Assembly: GCF_033406955.1 (NCBI RefSeq)
Contig: NZ_CP137734.1
Span: forward strand, 4,216,001-4,280,000
DNA: 64,000 nucleotides
Reading direction: 5' to 3'
DNA from: Streptomyces violaceoruber
GTDB taxonomy: Bacteria > Actinomycetota > Actinomycetes > Streptomycetales > Streptomycetaceae
The notes under the pieces are model-generated. The model was not told where the DNA came from, made no database searches, and worked only from the letters and a program-made list of their open reading frames with translations. Made by a program: the position numbers and the translations under genes. Positions 34,151 to 47,025 of the stretch are shown here, one piece after another; the stretch's first letter is position 1, and each line of letters starts with the position of its first letter.

Positions 34151-36121
34151 GTGGCTGACGTACCTGCCGATCTTGCCGCAGTGTGGCCACGCGTATTGGA
34201 GCAACTTCTCGGAGAGGGCCGCGGGCAGGGCGTCGAGTCGAAGGACGAGCACTGGATCCGGCGCTGCCAGCCGCTCGCGCTGGTCGCCGACACCGCCCTG
34301 CTCGCCGTACCGAACGAATTTGCGAAGGGCGTACTGGAGGGCCGCCTCGCGCCGATCGTCAGCGAGACCCTGAGCCGCGAGTGCGGGCGCCCGATCCGCA
34401 TCGCGATCACCGTCGACGACACCGCGGGCGAACCCGCCGGCCCCGCTCCGCAGGCGCCCCAGTCGCCGCCCTCCCGCCCCCAGCACCGCTACGAGGAGCC
34501 CGAGCTCCCCGCCCCCGGCCAGGGCGGCCGCGAGGAGTACCGCGACCGCGACGAGTACGAGGGATACGGCCGCAACCGCGCCGACCAGCTCCCCACCGCC
34601 CGGCCCGCCTATCCGCAGGAGTACCAGCGCCCCGAGCCCGGCTCCTGGCCCCGCCCCGCGCAGCAGGACGACTACGGCTGGCAGCAGCAGCGCCTCGGCT
34701 TCCCGGAACGGGACCCCTACGCGTCCCCGAACCAGGAGCCGTACGGCCAGGAGCCGCCGCCCCCGTACTCCCACGAGAACCGCACCTCGTACCAGCAGGA
34801 CTACCGGCCGCAGCCCCCGGAGCGCCCGTCGTACGACGCCCAGCGCGGCGACTACGAACAGGCCCGCGGTGAGTACGAGCAGCCCCGGGGTGACTACGAC
34901 AAGCCCCGCGGCGACTACGACCAGCAGCGGGGCGACTACGACCAGCGCGGTCCGCGCCGCGACCTGCCCGAGCCCCCGCCGGGATCCGGACACGTCCACC
35001 GAGGCGGCCCCGTCGGCCCCGGTCCGGCCACCGGGGCGCCCGGACCGCTGGCGGCCCAGCCGGCGCCGGCCACCGGCCCGGGCGAGCCGACCGCGCGGCT
35101 GAACCCGAAGTACCTCTTCGACACCTTCGTCATCGGCGCCTCGAACCGCTTCGCCCACGCGGCGGCCGTCGCCGTCGCCGAGGCACCCGCCAAGGCCTAC
35201 AACCCCCTGTTCATCTACGGGGAGTCGGGACTCGGCAAGACGCACCTCCTGCACGCCATCGGGCACTACGCGCGCAGCCTCTACCCCGGCACGCGCGTGC
35301 GGTACGTGAGCTCGGAGGAGTTCACCAACGAGTTCATCAACTCCATCCGCGACGGCAAGGGCGACAGCTTCCGCAAGCGCTACCGCGAGATGGACATCCT
35401 GCTCGTCGACGACATCCAGTTCCTCGCGGACAAGGAGTCGACGCAGGAGGAGTTCTTCCACACCTTCAACACCCTCCACAACGCCAACAAGCAGATCGTG
35501 CTCTCCAGCGACCGGCCGCCCAAGCAGCTGGTGACCCTGGAGGACCGGCTCCGCAACCGCTTCGAGTGGGGCCTGATCACCGACGTCCAGCCGCCGGAGC
35601 TGGAGACGCGCATCGCGATCCTGCGCAAGAAGGCGGTCCAGGAGCAGCTCAACGCCCCGCCGGAGGTACTGGAGTTCATCGCCTCCCGGATCTCGCGCAA
35701 CATCCGCGAGCTGGAGGGGGCGCTGATCCGGGTGACGGCGTTCGCGTCGCTCAACCGGCAGCCGGTGGACCTGGGCCTCACCGAGATCGTCCTCAAGGAC
35801 CTGATCCCCGGCGGCGAGGACTCGGCCCCCGAGATCACCTCGACGGCCATCATGGGCGCGACCGCGGACTACTTCGGACTGACCGTCGAGGACCTGTGCG
35901 GCACCTCGCGGGGGCGCGCGCTCGTGACGGCCCGGCAGATCGCCATGTACCTGTGCCGCGAGCTGACGGACCTCTCCCTGCCGAAGATCGGCGCACTGTT
36001 CGGCGGCCGGGACCACACCACGGTGATGCACGCCGACCGCAAGATCCGCAATCTGATGGCCGAGCGGCGCTCGATCTACAACCAGGTGACCGAGCTGACC
36101 AACCGCATCAAGAACGGCTGA
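34151..36121 (+). CDS. dnaA: Chromosomal replication initiator DnaA
   Basis: DnaA binds boxes in oriC, melts DNA and helps load the helicase. The 656-residue protein has domain I (1-90), a very long disordered domain II (about 95-310), the AAA+ domain III with Walker A GESGLGKT at 357-364 and Walker B LLVDDIQF at 417-424, and domain IV with the box-reading signature [15 protein letters not shown] at 618-632. Domain II contains five tandem heptads of the type RGDYDQQ (232-266). E. coli DnaA is 467 residues; long domain II is typical of Streptomyces. GTG 34151 follows GAGAGAG. Confidence 0.98.
34844..34948 (+). repeat. 21-bp tandem repeats coding DnaA domain II heptads
   Basis: Five units code [28 protein letters not shown] and RGDYDQR. 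Silent differences show they are not very recent copies. Confidence 0.8.
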
Positions 36122-36142
36122 CGACCGCCCCCACCGGTCACG

Positions 36143-36173
36143 AAGGCGCCTCCGGGACCCCGGGGGCGCCTTT
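36143..36173 (+). terminator. Terminator after dnaA
   Basis: A 12-bp stem (36143-36154 with 36161-36172, one G-T pair) followed by TTT, 22 bases after the dnaA stop and before the DnaA-box field. Confidence 0.75.
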
Positions 36174-36289
36174 CCCATGCCCCTGGGTAACCCCCGGGCT
36201 GTCCCCCCGGATGCCCCCTCGCATGCCCCCTCGCACGTCCCCGCGTCTCCACCGGCTCGTACGGCTGTCCTGTCCGCTGTTCGAATCCC

Positions 36290-36830
36290 CGCCGGGTTAC
36301 GGCCGTCCTCCACAGATTCGGCCAGTTTTTTCCGTCCACACCTTGGGGACTGGGAAGTTGTCCCGATCCTGTCCACAGGCCAGCCTGGTGAGGGATCATC
36401 AGGGCAGGTCAGGTCCCTGTGGATTCGTGGACGAAGGATCTCCACAGGCTGTGGACAAAGAAATGATCCACAGGCTGTGCATTCAGTTGTCCACGGACAA
36501 CCCACAGGCTGGACGGTGTTGTCCCCAGCGATCACCAGCTTCTCCACATGCCTGTCCACTGTTCGGCAACGTGACGCGCCCTGTCACCGCGTCGAGTGAA
36601 AGCCGTCACACCGGGCTGCCTGGTTGGGCTGTGGGAAACGTGGGTAAAGCTGGGGACGGCGCTGGGGAGAAGTCGCCTCTCCCTGTGCACGGTGTGTGCA
36701 GAACTTTCTGTTCTCCACAGATACGCCCGGTTGTCCACCGGCTCCGCCCACAGGACCCGTGGACAAAATTCCTGCTCTGACCTGGGCAAACGAGGTTATC
36801 CACGGTATCCACAGGCCCTACTACTACTGA
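36290..36830. other. oriC: Chromosomal replication origin oriC
   Basis: The 936-base dnaA-dnaN spacer is packed with DnaA boxes in both directions. Close or perfect matches to the Streptomyces consensus are TCCTCCACA 36306, CCGTCCACA 36332, CTGTCCACA 36369, TGTGGACAA 36450, TTCTCCACA 36540 and TTCTCCACA 36711. One-mismatch boxes occur at 36438, 36464, 36487, 36519, 36552, 36630, 36663, 36731, 36758, 36796 and 36805. That makes at least 17. Such a cluster between dnaA and dnaN is the known form of Streptomyces oriC. The part from 36831 to 37057 shows no boxes and should hold the dnaN promoter. Confidence 0.95.
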
Positions 36831-37057
36831 CGACTAGAGAGAGAGCGGAATTCGTTTCGAAGCGGGTCCTGTGTACAACTCGGCCTCTCGGGCCCGACCG
36901 CGCCTCGTCACGACTTGACCCCGAACGGCACCTACTGTCAGTGGGGTGCGTCAGACTGGTCCCCGGTGTTCTGCCCCTCACAGCGGCGGGCGACACCGGT
37001 CAGACGACGAAGGCGAAGCAGGGCGAGCAGCGCCGGCAACAGCAGGAGGCGGCAACA

Positions 37058-38188
37058 GTGAAGATCCGGGTGGAACGCGACGTACTCGCGGAGGCAGTGG
37101 CCTGGGCGGCTCGCAGCCTCCCGGCCCGTCCGCCGGCGCCGGTCCTCGCGGGCCTGCTGCTGAAGGCCGAGGAGGGGCAGCTGAGCCTGTCCAGCTTCGA
37201 CTACGAGGTCTCGGCGCGGGTGTCGGTGGAGGCCGAGATCGAGGAGGAGGGCACGGTCCTCGTCTCCGGCCGTCTGCTCGCCGACATCTCCCGCGCCCTG
37301 CCCAACCGGCCGGTGGAGATCTCCACAGACGGTGTACGGGCGACGGTGGTCTGCGGCTCCTCGCGGTTCACCCTCCACACCCTGCCGGTGGAGGAGTACC
37401 CGGCGCTGCCGCAGATGCCGGAGGCGACCGGCACGGTCCCCGGCGAGGTCTTCGCCTCGGCCGTGCAGCAGGTGGCGATCGCCGCGGGCCGCGACGACAC
37501 GCTGCCCGTCCTGACCGGTGTGCGCATCGAGATCGAGGGCGACTCGGTGACGCTGGCCTCCACCGACCGCTACCGCTTCGCGGTCCGCGAGTTCCTGTGG
37601 AAGCCGGAGAACCCGGACATCTCCGCGGTCGCCCTGGTGCCCGCCAAGACGCTCCAGGACACCGCCAAGGCGCTGACCAGCGGTGACCAGGTGATCCTGG
37701 CGCTGTCCGGTTCGGGCGCGGGCGAGGGCCTGATCGGTTTCGAGGGCGCGGGCCGCCGGACGACGACGCGTCTGCTGGAGGGTGACCTCCCGAAGTACAA
37801 GACGCTGTTCCCGACCGAGTTCAACAGCGTCGCCGTGATCGAGACCGCCCCCTTCGTGGAGGCCGTCAAGCGCGTGGCCCTGGTCGCCGAGCGCAACACC
37901 CCGGTGCGGCTCAGCTTCGAGCAGGGCGTGCTCATCCTGGAGGCCGGCTCCAGCGACGACGCACAGGCTGTGGAAAGGGTCGACGCGCAGCTGGAGGGCG
38001 ACGACATCTCGATCGCCTTCAACCCGACCTTCCTGCTGGACGGTCTGAGCGCCATCGACTCCCCGGTCGCCCAGCTGTCCTTCACGACCTCCACGAAGCC
38101 GGCGCTGCTCAGCGGCAGGCCCGCGGTGGACGCCGAGGCGGACGAGGCCTACAAGTACCTGATCATGCCGGTGCGGCTGAGCGGCTGA
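37058..38188 (+). CDS. dnaN: DNA polymerase III beta subunit (sliding clamp)
   Basis: The ring-shaped clamp that tethers polymerase III to DNA. The 376-residue protein has the normal length and three similar domains, starting KIRVERDVLAEAVAWAARSLPAR and ending AYKYLIMPVRLSG. The frame is open far upstream through oriC, but GTG 37058 follows AGGAGGCGG and fits homologues. An 8-base tandem repeat crosses the stop codon. Confidence 0.98.
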   Translation: MKIRVERDVLAEAVAWAARSLPARPPAPVLAGLLLKAEEGQLSLSSFDYEVSARVSVEAEIEEEGTVLVSGRLLADISRALPNRPVEISTDGVRATVVCGSSRFTLHTLPVEEYPALPQMPEATGTVPGEVFASAVQQVAIAAGRDDTLPVLTGVRIEIEGDSVTLASTDRYRFAVREFLWKPENPDISAVALVPAKTLQDTAKALTSGDQVILALSGSGAGEGLIGFEGAGRRTTTRLLEGDLPKYKTLFPTEFNSVAVIETAPFVEAVKRVALVAERNTPVRLSFEQGVLILEAGSSDDAQAVERVDAQLEGDDISIAFNPTFLLDGLSAIDSPVAQLSFTTSTKPALLSGRPAVDAEADEAYKYLIMPVRLSG

Positions 38189-38204
38189 GCGGCTGAGCGG
38201 CTGA
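38173..38204 (+). repeat. Four 8-bp tandem repeats across the dnaN stop codon
   Basis: GCGGCTGA occurs four times in a row. The dnaN TGA lies in the second unit. Loss or gain of a unit would move the frame but still meet a nearby TGA. Confidence 0.85.
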
Positions 38205-38423
38205 GTCCGCGGACCGTCGCCCGCCGGCCGGTGGCGCCGTCGGCGGCTGTCCACAGGGTGGGGACGAACCCGCAGGTGGGGGCATACGTCTGAGCGCGTA
38301 TGCCCACAGCTGTGCACGGGCGTGCGGGTTTAGGCTCGACGCGGGTACGAAAGTGCCGCGGCACCCGTCCGGCGGGTTCGGAGGTGCCGCCTTGCCACCT
38401 CGCACACCTAAGGAACGCAACTG

Positions 38424-39299
38424 ATGGAGCTCGGTCTCGTCGGCCTCGGCAAGATGGGCGGCAACATGCGCGAGCGGATCCGCCGCGCGGGCCACACCGT
38501 CGTCGGATACGACCGCAATCCGGACCTCGCCGACGTCCACAGCCTGGAAGAGCTTGTGGGCAAGCTCAGCGCCCCGCGCGTGGTGTGGGTGATGGTCCCG
38601 GCCGGCGAGGCCACCCAGGCCACCGTCGACCGGCTCGGCGAGCTGCTGGAGCCCGGCGACGTGGTCGTGGACGGCGGCAACTCCCGCTGGACGGACGACG
38701 AGAAGCACGCCGAGGAGCTGGCGGCCAAGGGCATAGGCTTCGTCGACTGCGGCGTCTCCGGGGGCGTGTGGGGCCTGGAGAACGGCTACGCGCTGATGTA
38801 CGGCGGCGACGCGGAGAACGTCGCCAAGGTGCAGCCGGTCTTCGACGCCCTCAAGCCGGAGGGCGACTTCGGTGCCGTGCACGCCGGCAAGGTGGGCGCG
38901 GGCCACTTCGCGAAGATGGTCCACAACGGCATCGAGTACGCCATGATGCAGGCCTACGCCGAGGGCTGGGAGCTGCTGGAGAAGGTCGACTCCGTGGAGA
39001 ACGTCCGCGAGGTCTTCCGGTCCTGGCAGGAGGGCACGGTGATCCGCTCCTGGCTCCTCGACCTCGCGGTCAACGCGCTCGACGACGACGAGCACCTGGA
39101 CGGGCTCCGGGGTTATGCACAGGACTCCGGTGAGGGACGCTGGACTGTGGAGGCGGCGATCGACAACGCGGTGCCGCTGCCCGCGATCACGGCCTCCCTC
39201 TTCGCGCGGTTCGCGTCCCGCCAGGACGACTCGCCGCAGATGAAGATGATCGCGGCGCTGCGCAACCAGTTCGGCGGCCACGCGGTCGAGAAGAAGTAA
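38424..39299 (+). CDS. gnd: 6-Phosphogluconate dehydrogenase, short decarboxylating type
   Basis: The enzyme oxidises 6-phosphogluconate to ribulose-5-phosphate, giving reducing power and pentoses. The 291-residue protein has the cofactor motif GLGKMGGNM at 6-14, GGNSRWTDDEKH (substrate loop) and the catalytic-type GAGHFAKMVHNGIEY. It is the short YqeC-like form, not the 470-residue classical enzyme. AAGGAAC precedes the ATG. Its location between dnaN and recF is a known actinobacterial arrangement with no clear functional link to replication. Confidence 0.94.
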   Translation: MELGLVGLGKMGGNMRERIRRAGHTVVGYDRNPDLADVHSLEELVGKLSAPRVVWVMVPAGEATQATVDRLGELLEPGDVVVDGGNSRWTDDEKHAEELAAKGIGFVDCGVSGGVWGLENGYALMYGGDAENVAKVQPVFDALKPEGDFGAVHAGKVGAGHFAKMVHNGIEYAMMQAYAEGWELLEKVDSVENVREVFRSWQEGTVIRSWLLDLAVNALDDDEHLDGLRGYAQDSGEGRWTVEAAIDNAVPLPAITASLFARFASRQDDSPQMKMIAALRNQFGGHAVEKK

Positions 39300-39329
39300 C
39301 CGGAACGCTGGGGAGGTCGGCGCACGACC

Positions 39330-40451
39330 ATGCACGTCACGCATCTGTCGCTGGCCGACTTCCGTTCGTACGCCCGGGTCGAGGTGCCCCTGGACCCGGG
39401 CGTCACCGCCTTCGTCGGCCCGAACGGGCAGGGCAAGACGAACCTGGTCGAGGCGGTCGGCTACCTCGCCACCCTCGGCAGCCACCGGGTCTCCTCCGAC
39501 GCCCCCCTGGTGCGCATGGGCGCCGAGCGTGCCGTGATCCGGGCCCAGGTCCGGCAGGGCGAGCGGCAGCAGCTGATCGAGCTGGAGCTGAACCCGGGCC
39601 GGGCCAACCGCGCCCGCGTCAACAGGTCCTCGCAGGTCAAACCGCGTGACGTGCTCGGCATCGTGCGCACCGTGCTGTTCGCGCCGGAGGACCTCGCGCT
39701 GGTGAAGGGCGACCCGGGCGAGCGGCGCCGTTTCCTGGACGAGCTGATCACCGCCCGTTCCCCGCGGATGGCGGGAGTGCGTTCGGACTACGACCGGGTC
39801 CTCAAGCAGCGCAACACCCTGCTGAAGTCGGCCGCGCTCGCCCGCCGGCACGGCGGCCGGACGATGGACCTGTCCACGCTCGACGTCTGGGACCAGCACC
39901 TCGCGCGCGCGGGCGCCGAGCTGCTCGCCCAGCGCCTGGACCTGATCGCGTCCGTGCAGCCGCTGGCCGACAAGGCGTACGAGCAGCTGGCCCCGGGCGG
40001 GGGCCCGGTCGCCCTGGAGTACAAGCCGTCGGCGCCCGGTGAGGCGCACACGCGTGAGGACCTGTACGAGCAGCTGATGGCGGCGCTCGCCGAGGCGCGC
40101 AAGCAGGAGATCGAGCGGGGCGTCACCCTGGTCGGTCCGCACCGGGACGACCTGCTGCTCAAGCTCGGCTCGCTGCCCGCCAAGGGCTACGCCTCCCAGG
40201 GCGAGTCGTGGTCGTACGCGCTGGCGCTGCGGCTGGCCTCGTTCGACCTGCTGCGGGCCGAGGGGAACGAGCCGGTGCTGGTGCTGGACGACGTGTTCGC
40301 CGAGCTGGACGCGCGGCGCCGGGAGCGGCTGGCGGAGCTGGTGGCGCCCGGGGAGCAGGTGCTGGTCACGGCCGCGGTCGACGACGACGTACCGCATGTG
40401 CTCGCGGGGGCGCGGTTCACGGTGGCGGAGGGCACGGTGGAGCGCGTATGA
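39330..40451 (+). CDS. recF: DNA replication and repair protein RecF
   Basis: RecF is an SMC-like ATPase that helps load RecA at gaps. The 373-residue protein has Walker A GPNGQGKTN near residue 31, a signature region (ASQGESWSYALALRLASFD) and Walker B VLVLDDVFAELD near 312. The start MHVTHLSLADFRSY is typical. It overlaps dciA by 4 bases. Confidence 0.97.
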   Translation: MHVTHLSLADFRSYARVEVPLDPGVTAFVGPNGQGKTNLVEAVGYLATLGSHRVSSDAPLVRMGAERAVIRAQVRQGERQQLIELELNPGRANRARVNRSSQVKPRDVLGIVRTVLFAPEDLALVKGDPGERRRFLDELITARSPRMAGVRSDYDRVLKQRNTLLKSAALARRHGGRTMDLSTLDVWDQHLARAGAELLAQRLDLIASVQPLADKAYEQLAPGGGPVALEYKPSAPGEAHTREDLYEQLMAALAEARKQEIERGVTLVGPHRDDLLLKLGSLPAKGYASQGESWSYALALRLASFDLLRAEGNEPVLVLDDVFAELDARRRERLAELVAPGEQVLVTAAVDDDVPHVLAGARFTVAEGTVERV

Positions 40452-41020
40452 GCGCGGACGCACCGGAGCCGGGCCCCGGACAGTCCCCCGGCGAGCGCGC
40501 GAGCGGCGGTCCGGAGCCGTCCGGCGTCGACCTCGCGCGCGTGGCGCTCAGGGCGGCGCGGGAGGCGGCACGCGCGCGTGGGGACGCGGCCCAGCAGAAG
40601 AAGCAGGCGCGGCGCGGGGGCCTGCGCTCCGGGGCGCGGGCCGACGGCCGTGACCCCATGGCGCTGGGTTCCGCGATCAACCGGCTGATCACCGAGCGCG
40701 GCTGGGAGACACCGGCCGCGGTGGGCGGGGTGATGGGCCGCTGGCCGGAGATCGTCGGTGCGGACGTGGCGAAGCACTGTGTGCCGGAGCGGTACGACGA
40801 GGACGAGCGGGTGCTGGTGGTGCGCTGCGACTCGACGGCGTGGGCGACGAACCTGCGGCTGCTCGCGCCGACACTGGTGGCGCGCCTCAACGAGGACCTG
40901 GGGCACGGGTCGGTACGGATGATCAAGGTTCTCGGACCGGGTGGCCCGGGCGGGCCGGGCCGGCGGTACGGGCCGTTGCGGGCCCCCGGGAGCCAGGGTC
41001 CGGGGGACACCTACGGGTGA
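40448..41020 (+). CDS. dciA: DUF721/DciA-family protein, probable replicative-helicase operator
   Basis: The 190-residue protein has a basic, Ala-rich N-terminus (1-70) and then the DUF721 core (about 72-160): LGSAINRLITERGWETPAAVGGVMGRWPEIVGADVAKH, with the invariant tryptophan. A Gly/Pro-rich tail follows. ATG 40448 overlaps the recF stop, so translation is coupled. The mycobacterial orthologue at the same place (Rv0004) is essential and acts in replication; DciA proteins help load DnaB where DnaC is absent. Function here is inferred from that. Confidence 0.88.
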   Translation: MSADAPEPGPGQSPGERASGGPEPSGVDLARVALRAAREAARARGDAAQQKKQARRGGLRSGARADGRDPMALGSAINRLITERGWETPAAVGGVMGRWPEIVGADVAKHCVPERYDEDERVLVVRCDSTAWATNLRLLAPTLVARLNEDLGHGSVRMIKVLGPGGPGGPGRRYGPLRAPGSQGPGDTYG

Positions 41021-41454
41021 TGTGCGGGCGTTCTGGCACCCCGTCAGGGATGCGTGATGTACCTCACAAAAAACGGCGGCGACGGGCGGCGTGAACCGTC
41101 GGCGCGTGCCGCGCCGTACCCCCGTGCGTGAGCGCGCGTCCCGATCTGACTCCCAAGTAGCAAAGGGTTGACGCCCCGAAGCGCTGAGTGCCGTTGTGAG
41201 CCTCCTGAGGCCCCCATCCGCATATCGGGAGTCGGACGAGCCTCGTTCAGGGCGGCACATGCGGACTCAGGTACCGGCAAACCCCCATCAGTGTCAGTGG
41301 TACCGGTAGAATGAGAGAGAATCCCGCCCCGACTGTGGGGACCGTCCGGGACTAGCTGAGCAACGCTGATCAAGGCTTACCAACGCAACATGCCGCAGCC
41401 GCTCCGGCAACCTGCCGACGAGCCCGGCTCGTGCTGTGCCAGAAAGGGCGCTTC
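41021..41454. promoter_or_regulatory. gyrB: dciA-gyrB spacer with putative gyrB promoter
   Basis: These 434 bases contain no gene with support. A good -10 hexamer TAGAAT lies at 41307-41312 in the context GTACCGGTAGAATG, but its -35 is poor. A TTGACG at 41168 has no matching -10. Gyrase genes are known to respond to supercoiling; a weak -35 with fixed -10 would be consistent with that. Confidence 0.4.
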
Positions 41455-43515
41455 GTGGCCGATTCCGGCAACCCCAACGAGAACAACCCGTCCACCGACA
41501 CCGGCGTGAACGACGCGGTGAGCACCTCGCACGGCGATGCTTCCGCGTCGTACGACGCCAGTGCCATCACCGTCCTCGAGGGTCTGGACGCGGTCCGCAA
41601 GCGACCCGGTATGTACATCGGTTCAACCGGTGAGCGGGGCCTGCACCACCTGGTGCAGGAGGTCGTGGACAACTCCGTCGACGAGGCACTCGCCGGTCAC
41701 GCGGACACGATCGACGTCACGATCCTGCCCGACGGCGGTGTCCGCGTCGTCGACAACGGCCGCGGCATCCCGGTGGGCATCGTCCCCTCCGAGGGGAAGC
41801 CGGCCGTCGAGGTCGTGCTGACCGTGCTGCACGCGGGCGGCAAGTTCGGCGGCGGCGGCTACGCGGTCTCCGGTGGTCTGCACGGCGTGGGCGTCTCGGT
41901 CGTCAACGCCCTCTCCACGAGGGTGGCCGTGGAGGTCAAGACCGACGGCTACCGCTGGACGCAGGAGTACAAGCTGGGCGTCCCCACGGCGTCGCTCGCC
42001 CGGCACGAGGCCACCGAGGAGACCGGCACGACGGTCACCTTCTGGGCCGACGGCGACATCTTCGAGACCACCGACTACTCCTTCGAGACGCTCTCCCGGC
42101 GCTTCCAGGAGATGGCCTTCCTCAACAAGGGCCTGAAGATCAACCTCACCGACGAGCGCGAGTCGGCGAAGGCGACCGCCGGCGCGGACGAGGCGGGCGA
42201 GGACGAGAAGCACGAGGTCAAGAGCGTCTCGTACCACTACGAGGGCGGCATCGTCGACTTCGTGACGTACCTCAACTCCCGCAAGGGAGAGCTGGTGCAC
42301 CCCACCGTGATCGACCTCGAGGCCGAGGACAAGGACAAGAGCCTGTCCCTCGAGGTCGCGATGCAGTGGAACGGCGGCTACACGGAGGGCGTGTACTCCT
42401 TCGCCAACATCATCCACACGCACGAGGGCGGCACGCACGAGGAGGGCTTCCGCGCGGCGCTCACCTCGCTGATCAACAAGTACGCGCGCGACAAGAAGCT
42501 GCTGCGCGAGAAGGACGACAACCTCACGGGCGACGACATCCGCGAGGGCCTGACGGCGATCATCTCGGTCAAGCTGGCGGAGCCGCAGTTCGAGGGCCAG
42601 ACCAAGACGAAGCTGGGCAACACCGAGGTGAAGACCTTCGTCCAGAAGGTCGTCTACGAGCACCTGACGGACTGGCTCGACCGCAACCCCAACGAGGCCG
42701 CGGACATCATCCGCAAGGGCATCCAGGCGGCCCACGCGCGCGTGGCGGCCCGCAAGGCGCGCGACCTGACCCGTCGCAAGGGCCTGCTGGAGTCGGCCTC
42801 GCTGCCGGGCAAGCTGTCCGACTGCCAGTCGAACGACCCGACCAAGTGCGAGATCTTCATCGTCGAGGGCGACTCCGCCGGCGGCTCCGCCAAGTCCGGC
42901 CGGAACCCGCAGTACCAGGCGATCCTCCCGATCCGCGGCAAGATCCTCAACGTCGAGAAGGCGCGCATCGACCGGATCCTGCAGAACCAGGAGATCCAGG
43001 CGATGATCTCCGCGTTCGGCACCGGGGTGCACGAGGACTTCGACATCGAGAAGCTCCGCTATCACAAGATCATCCTGATGGCGGACGCCGACGTCGACGG
43101 CCAGCACATCAACACCCTGCTGCTGACCTTCCTGTTCCGCTTCATGCGGCCGCTGGTCGAGTCCGGGCACGTGTACCTGTCCCGCCCGCCGCTGTACAAG
43201 ATCAAGTGGGGCCGGGACGACTTCGAGTACGCGTACTCCGACCGCGAGCGCGACGCGCTGATCGAGATGGGCCGCCAGGCCGGCAAGCGCATCCGCGAGG
43301 ACTCGGTGCAGCGCTTCAAGGGTCTCGGCGAGATGAACGCCGAGGAGCTGCGCATCACGACCATGGACCAGGAGCACCGCGTGCTCGGCCAGGTCACGCT
43401 CGACGACGCCGCGCAGGCCGACGACCTGTTCTCGGTGCTGATGGGCGAGGACGTCGAGGCCCGGCGCGCGTTCATCCAGCGCAACGCCAAGGACGTCCGC
43501 TTCCTCGACATCTGA
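41455..43515 (+). CDS. gyrB: DNA gyrase subunit B
   Basis: The ATPase subunit of gyrase, which introduces negative supercoils; target of novobiocin. The 686-residue protein has the GHKL ATPase domain (EVVDNSVDEALAGH, DNGRGIPVG, GGLHGVGVSVVNALS), the transducer, and the TOPRIM domain with EGDSAGGSAKSGR and DADVDGQHI. The C-terminus ends AKDVRFLDI. GTG 41455 follows AGAAAGGG and gives the length known in Streptomyces. gyrA follows after 42 bases. Confidence 0.98.
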   Translation: MADSGNPNENNPSTDTGVNDAVSTSHGDASASYDASAITVLEGLDAVRKRPGMYIGSTGERGLHHLVQEVVDNSVDEALAGHADTIDVTILPDGGVRVVDNGRGIPVGIVPSEGKPAVEVVLTVLHAGGKFGGGGYAVSGGLHGVGVSVVNALSTRVAVEVKTDGYRWTQEYKLGVPTASLARHEATEETGTTVTFWADGDIFETTDYSFETLSRRFQEMAFLNKGLKINLTDERESAKATAGADEAGEDEKHEVKSVSYHYEGGIVDFVTYLNSRKGELVHPTVIDLEAEDKDKSLSLEVAMQWNGGYTEGVYSFANIIHTHEGGTHEEGFRAALTSLINKYARDKKLLREKDDNLTGDDIREGLTAIISVKLAEPQFEGQTKTKLGNTEVKTFVQKVVYEHLTDWLDRNPNEAADIIRKGIQAAHARVAARKARDLTRRKGLLESASLPGKLSDCQSNDPTKCEIFIVEGDSAGGSAKSGRNPQYQAILPIRGKILNVEKARIDRILQNQEIQAMISAFGTGVHEDFDIEKLRYHKIILMADADVDGQHINTLLLTFLFRFMRPLVESGHVYLSRPPLYKIKWGRDDFEYAYSDRERDALIEMGRQAGKRIREDSVQRFKGLGEMNAEELRITTMDQEHRVLGQVTLDDAAQADDLFSVLMGEDVEARRAFIQRNAKDVRFLDI

Positions 43516-43557
43516 GTCGGTCTCAGCTGACCGCACCAGGAAGGATCTTCACCAGCA

Positions 43558-46152
<2,595 letters not shown>

Positions 46153-46170
46153 CACGAGGAGAGAGTCATC

Positions 46171-46914
46171 GTGAGCGGAGCCACGGGCGCCGGATCGGCC
46201 GGTACCCCCTCGGGTACGGAAACGGGCGGCGGCGGCCGTGGCTCAGCCGCGCGTGCGACGGATTCGCACACGACTCAACTGCGCAAGATCGACGACGGAG
46301 CGACCGACTCGCACTCGGGGAGCTCGTCCTCAACGCATGGATCCCAGGGGGGAACTGTGACGGACACCCGAGGCCAGCGGACTCAGCAGGCGGCCTCGCC
46401 GCTGCCGGGAGAGCGGCAGCCCCAGCAGCCCGGCGGGCCCTACCACCCGCCGCAGGCCTACCAGACCCAGGGCGGCAACCAGACCCAGGGCGGCAACGCG
46501 TCCGCCGTGCGCCGCCCGCGCACCGGCGCCCGCACCACGCCCCGCGTCCGCAAGGCGCGCCTGCGCGTGTCGAAGGCGGACCCGTGGTCGGTGATGAAGG
46601 TCAGCTTCCTGCTCTCCATCGCGCTGGGCATCTGCACCATCGTCGCCTCCGCCGTGCTGTGGATGGTCATGGACGCCATGGGCGTCTTCTCGACGGTCGG
46701 CGGCACGATCTCCGAGGCCACCGGCTCCAACGAGTCCAACGGCTTCGACCTGCAGTCCTTCCTGTCGCTGCCCAACGTGCTGATGTTCACCACGATCATC
46801 GCGGTCATCGACGTCGTCCTCGCGACGGCCCTGGCCACGCTGGGCGCGTTCATCTACAACCTGTCGGCCGGCTTCGTCGGCGGTGTGGAGCTGACGCTCG
46901 CCGAGGACGAGTGA
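46171..46914 (+). CDS. DUF3566 transmembrane protein
   Basis: The 247-residue protein follows gyrA in nearly all actinobacteria (Rv0007 in Mycobacterium). Residues 1-130 are disordered, rich in Gly, Ser, Thr and Gln, with a duplicated TQGGNQ element. The DUF3566 domain (about 135-247) has a basic entry KARLRVSKADPWSVMKVSFLLS and two transmembrane segments. GTG 46171 follows GAGGAGAG. A GTG at 46357 (TDTRGQR) is a possible shorter start. The function is not known; its link with gyrA suggests cotranscription. Confidence 0.88.
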   Translation: MSGATGAGSAGTPSGTETGGGGRGSAARATDSHTTQLRKIDDGATDSHSGSSSSTHGSQGGTVTDTRGQRTQQAASPLPGERQPQQPGGPYHPPQAYQTQGGNQTQGGNASAVRRPRTGARTTPRVRKARLRVSKADPWSVMKVSFLLSIALGICTIVASAVLWMVMDAMGVFSTVGGTISEATGSNESNGFDLQSFLSLPNVLMFTTIIAVIDVVLATALATLGAFIYNLSAGFVGGVELTLAEDE

Positions 46915-47025
46915 TCCGTGAGCCGTCCCGGCCCCCGGTCCGCGCGACAACCGATTTTGGGACTGCCCGCCTCGTGCGCTAATCTTCAGGAGTCAGCGCG
47001 CGGGACATACACCGCAGAGCGCGGC

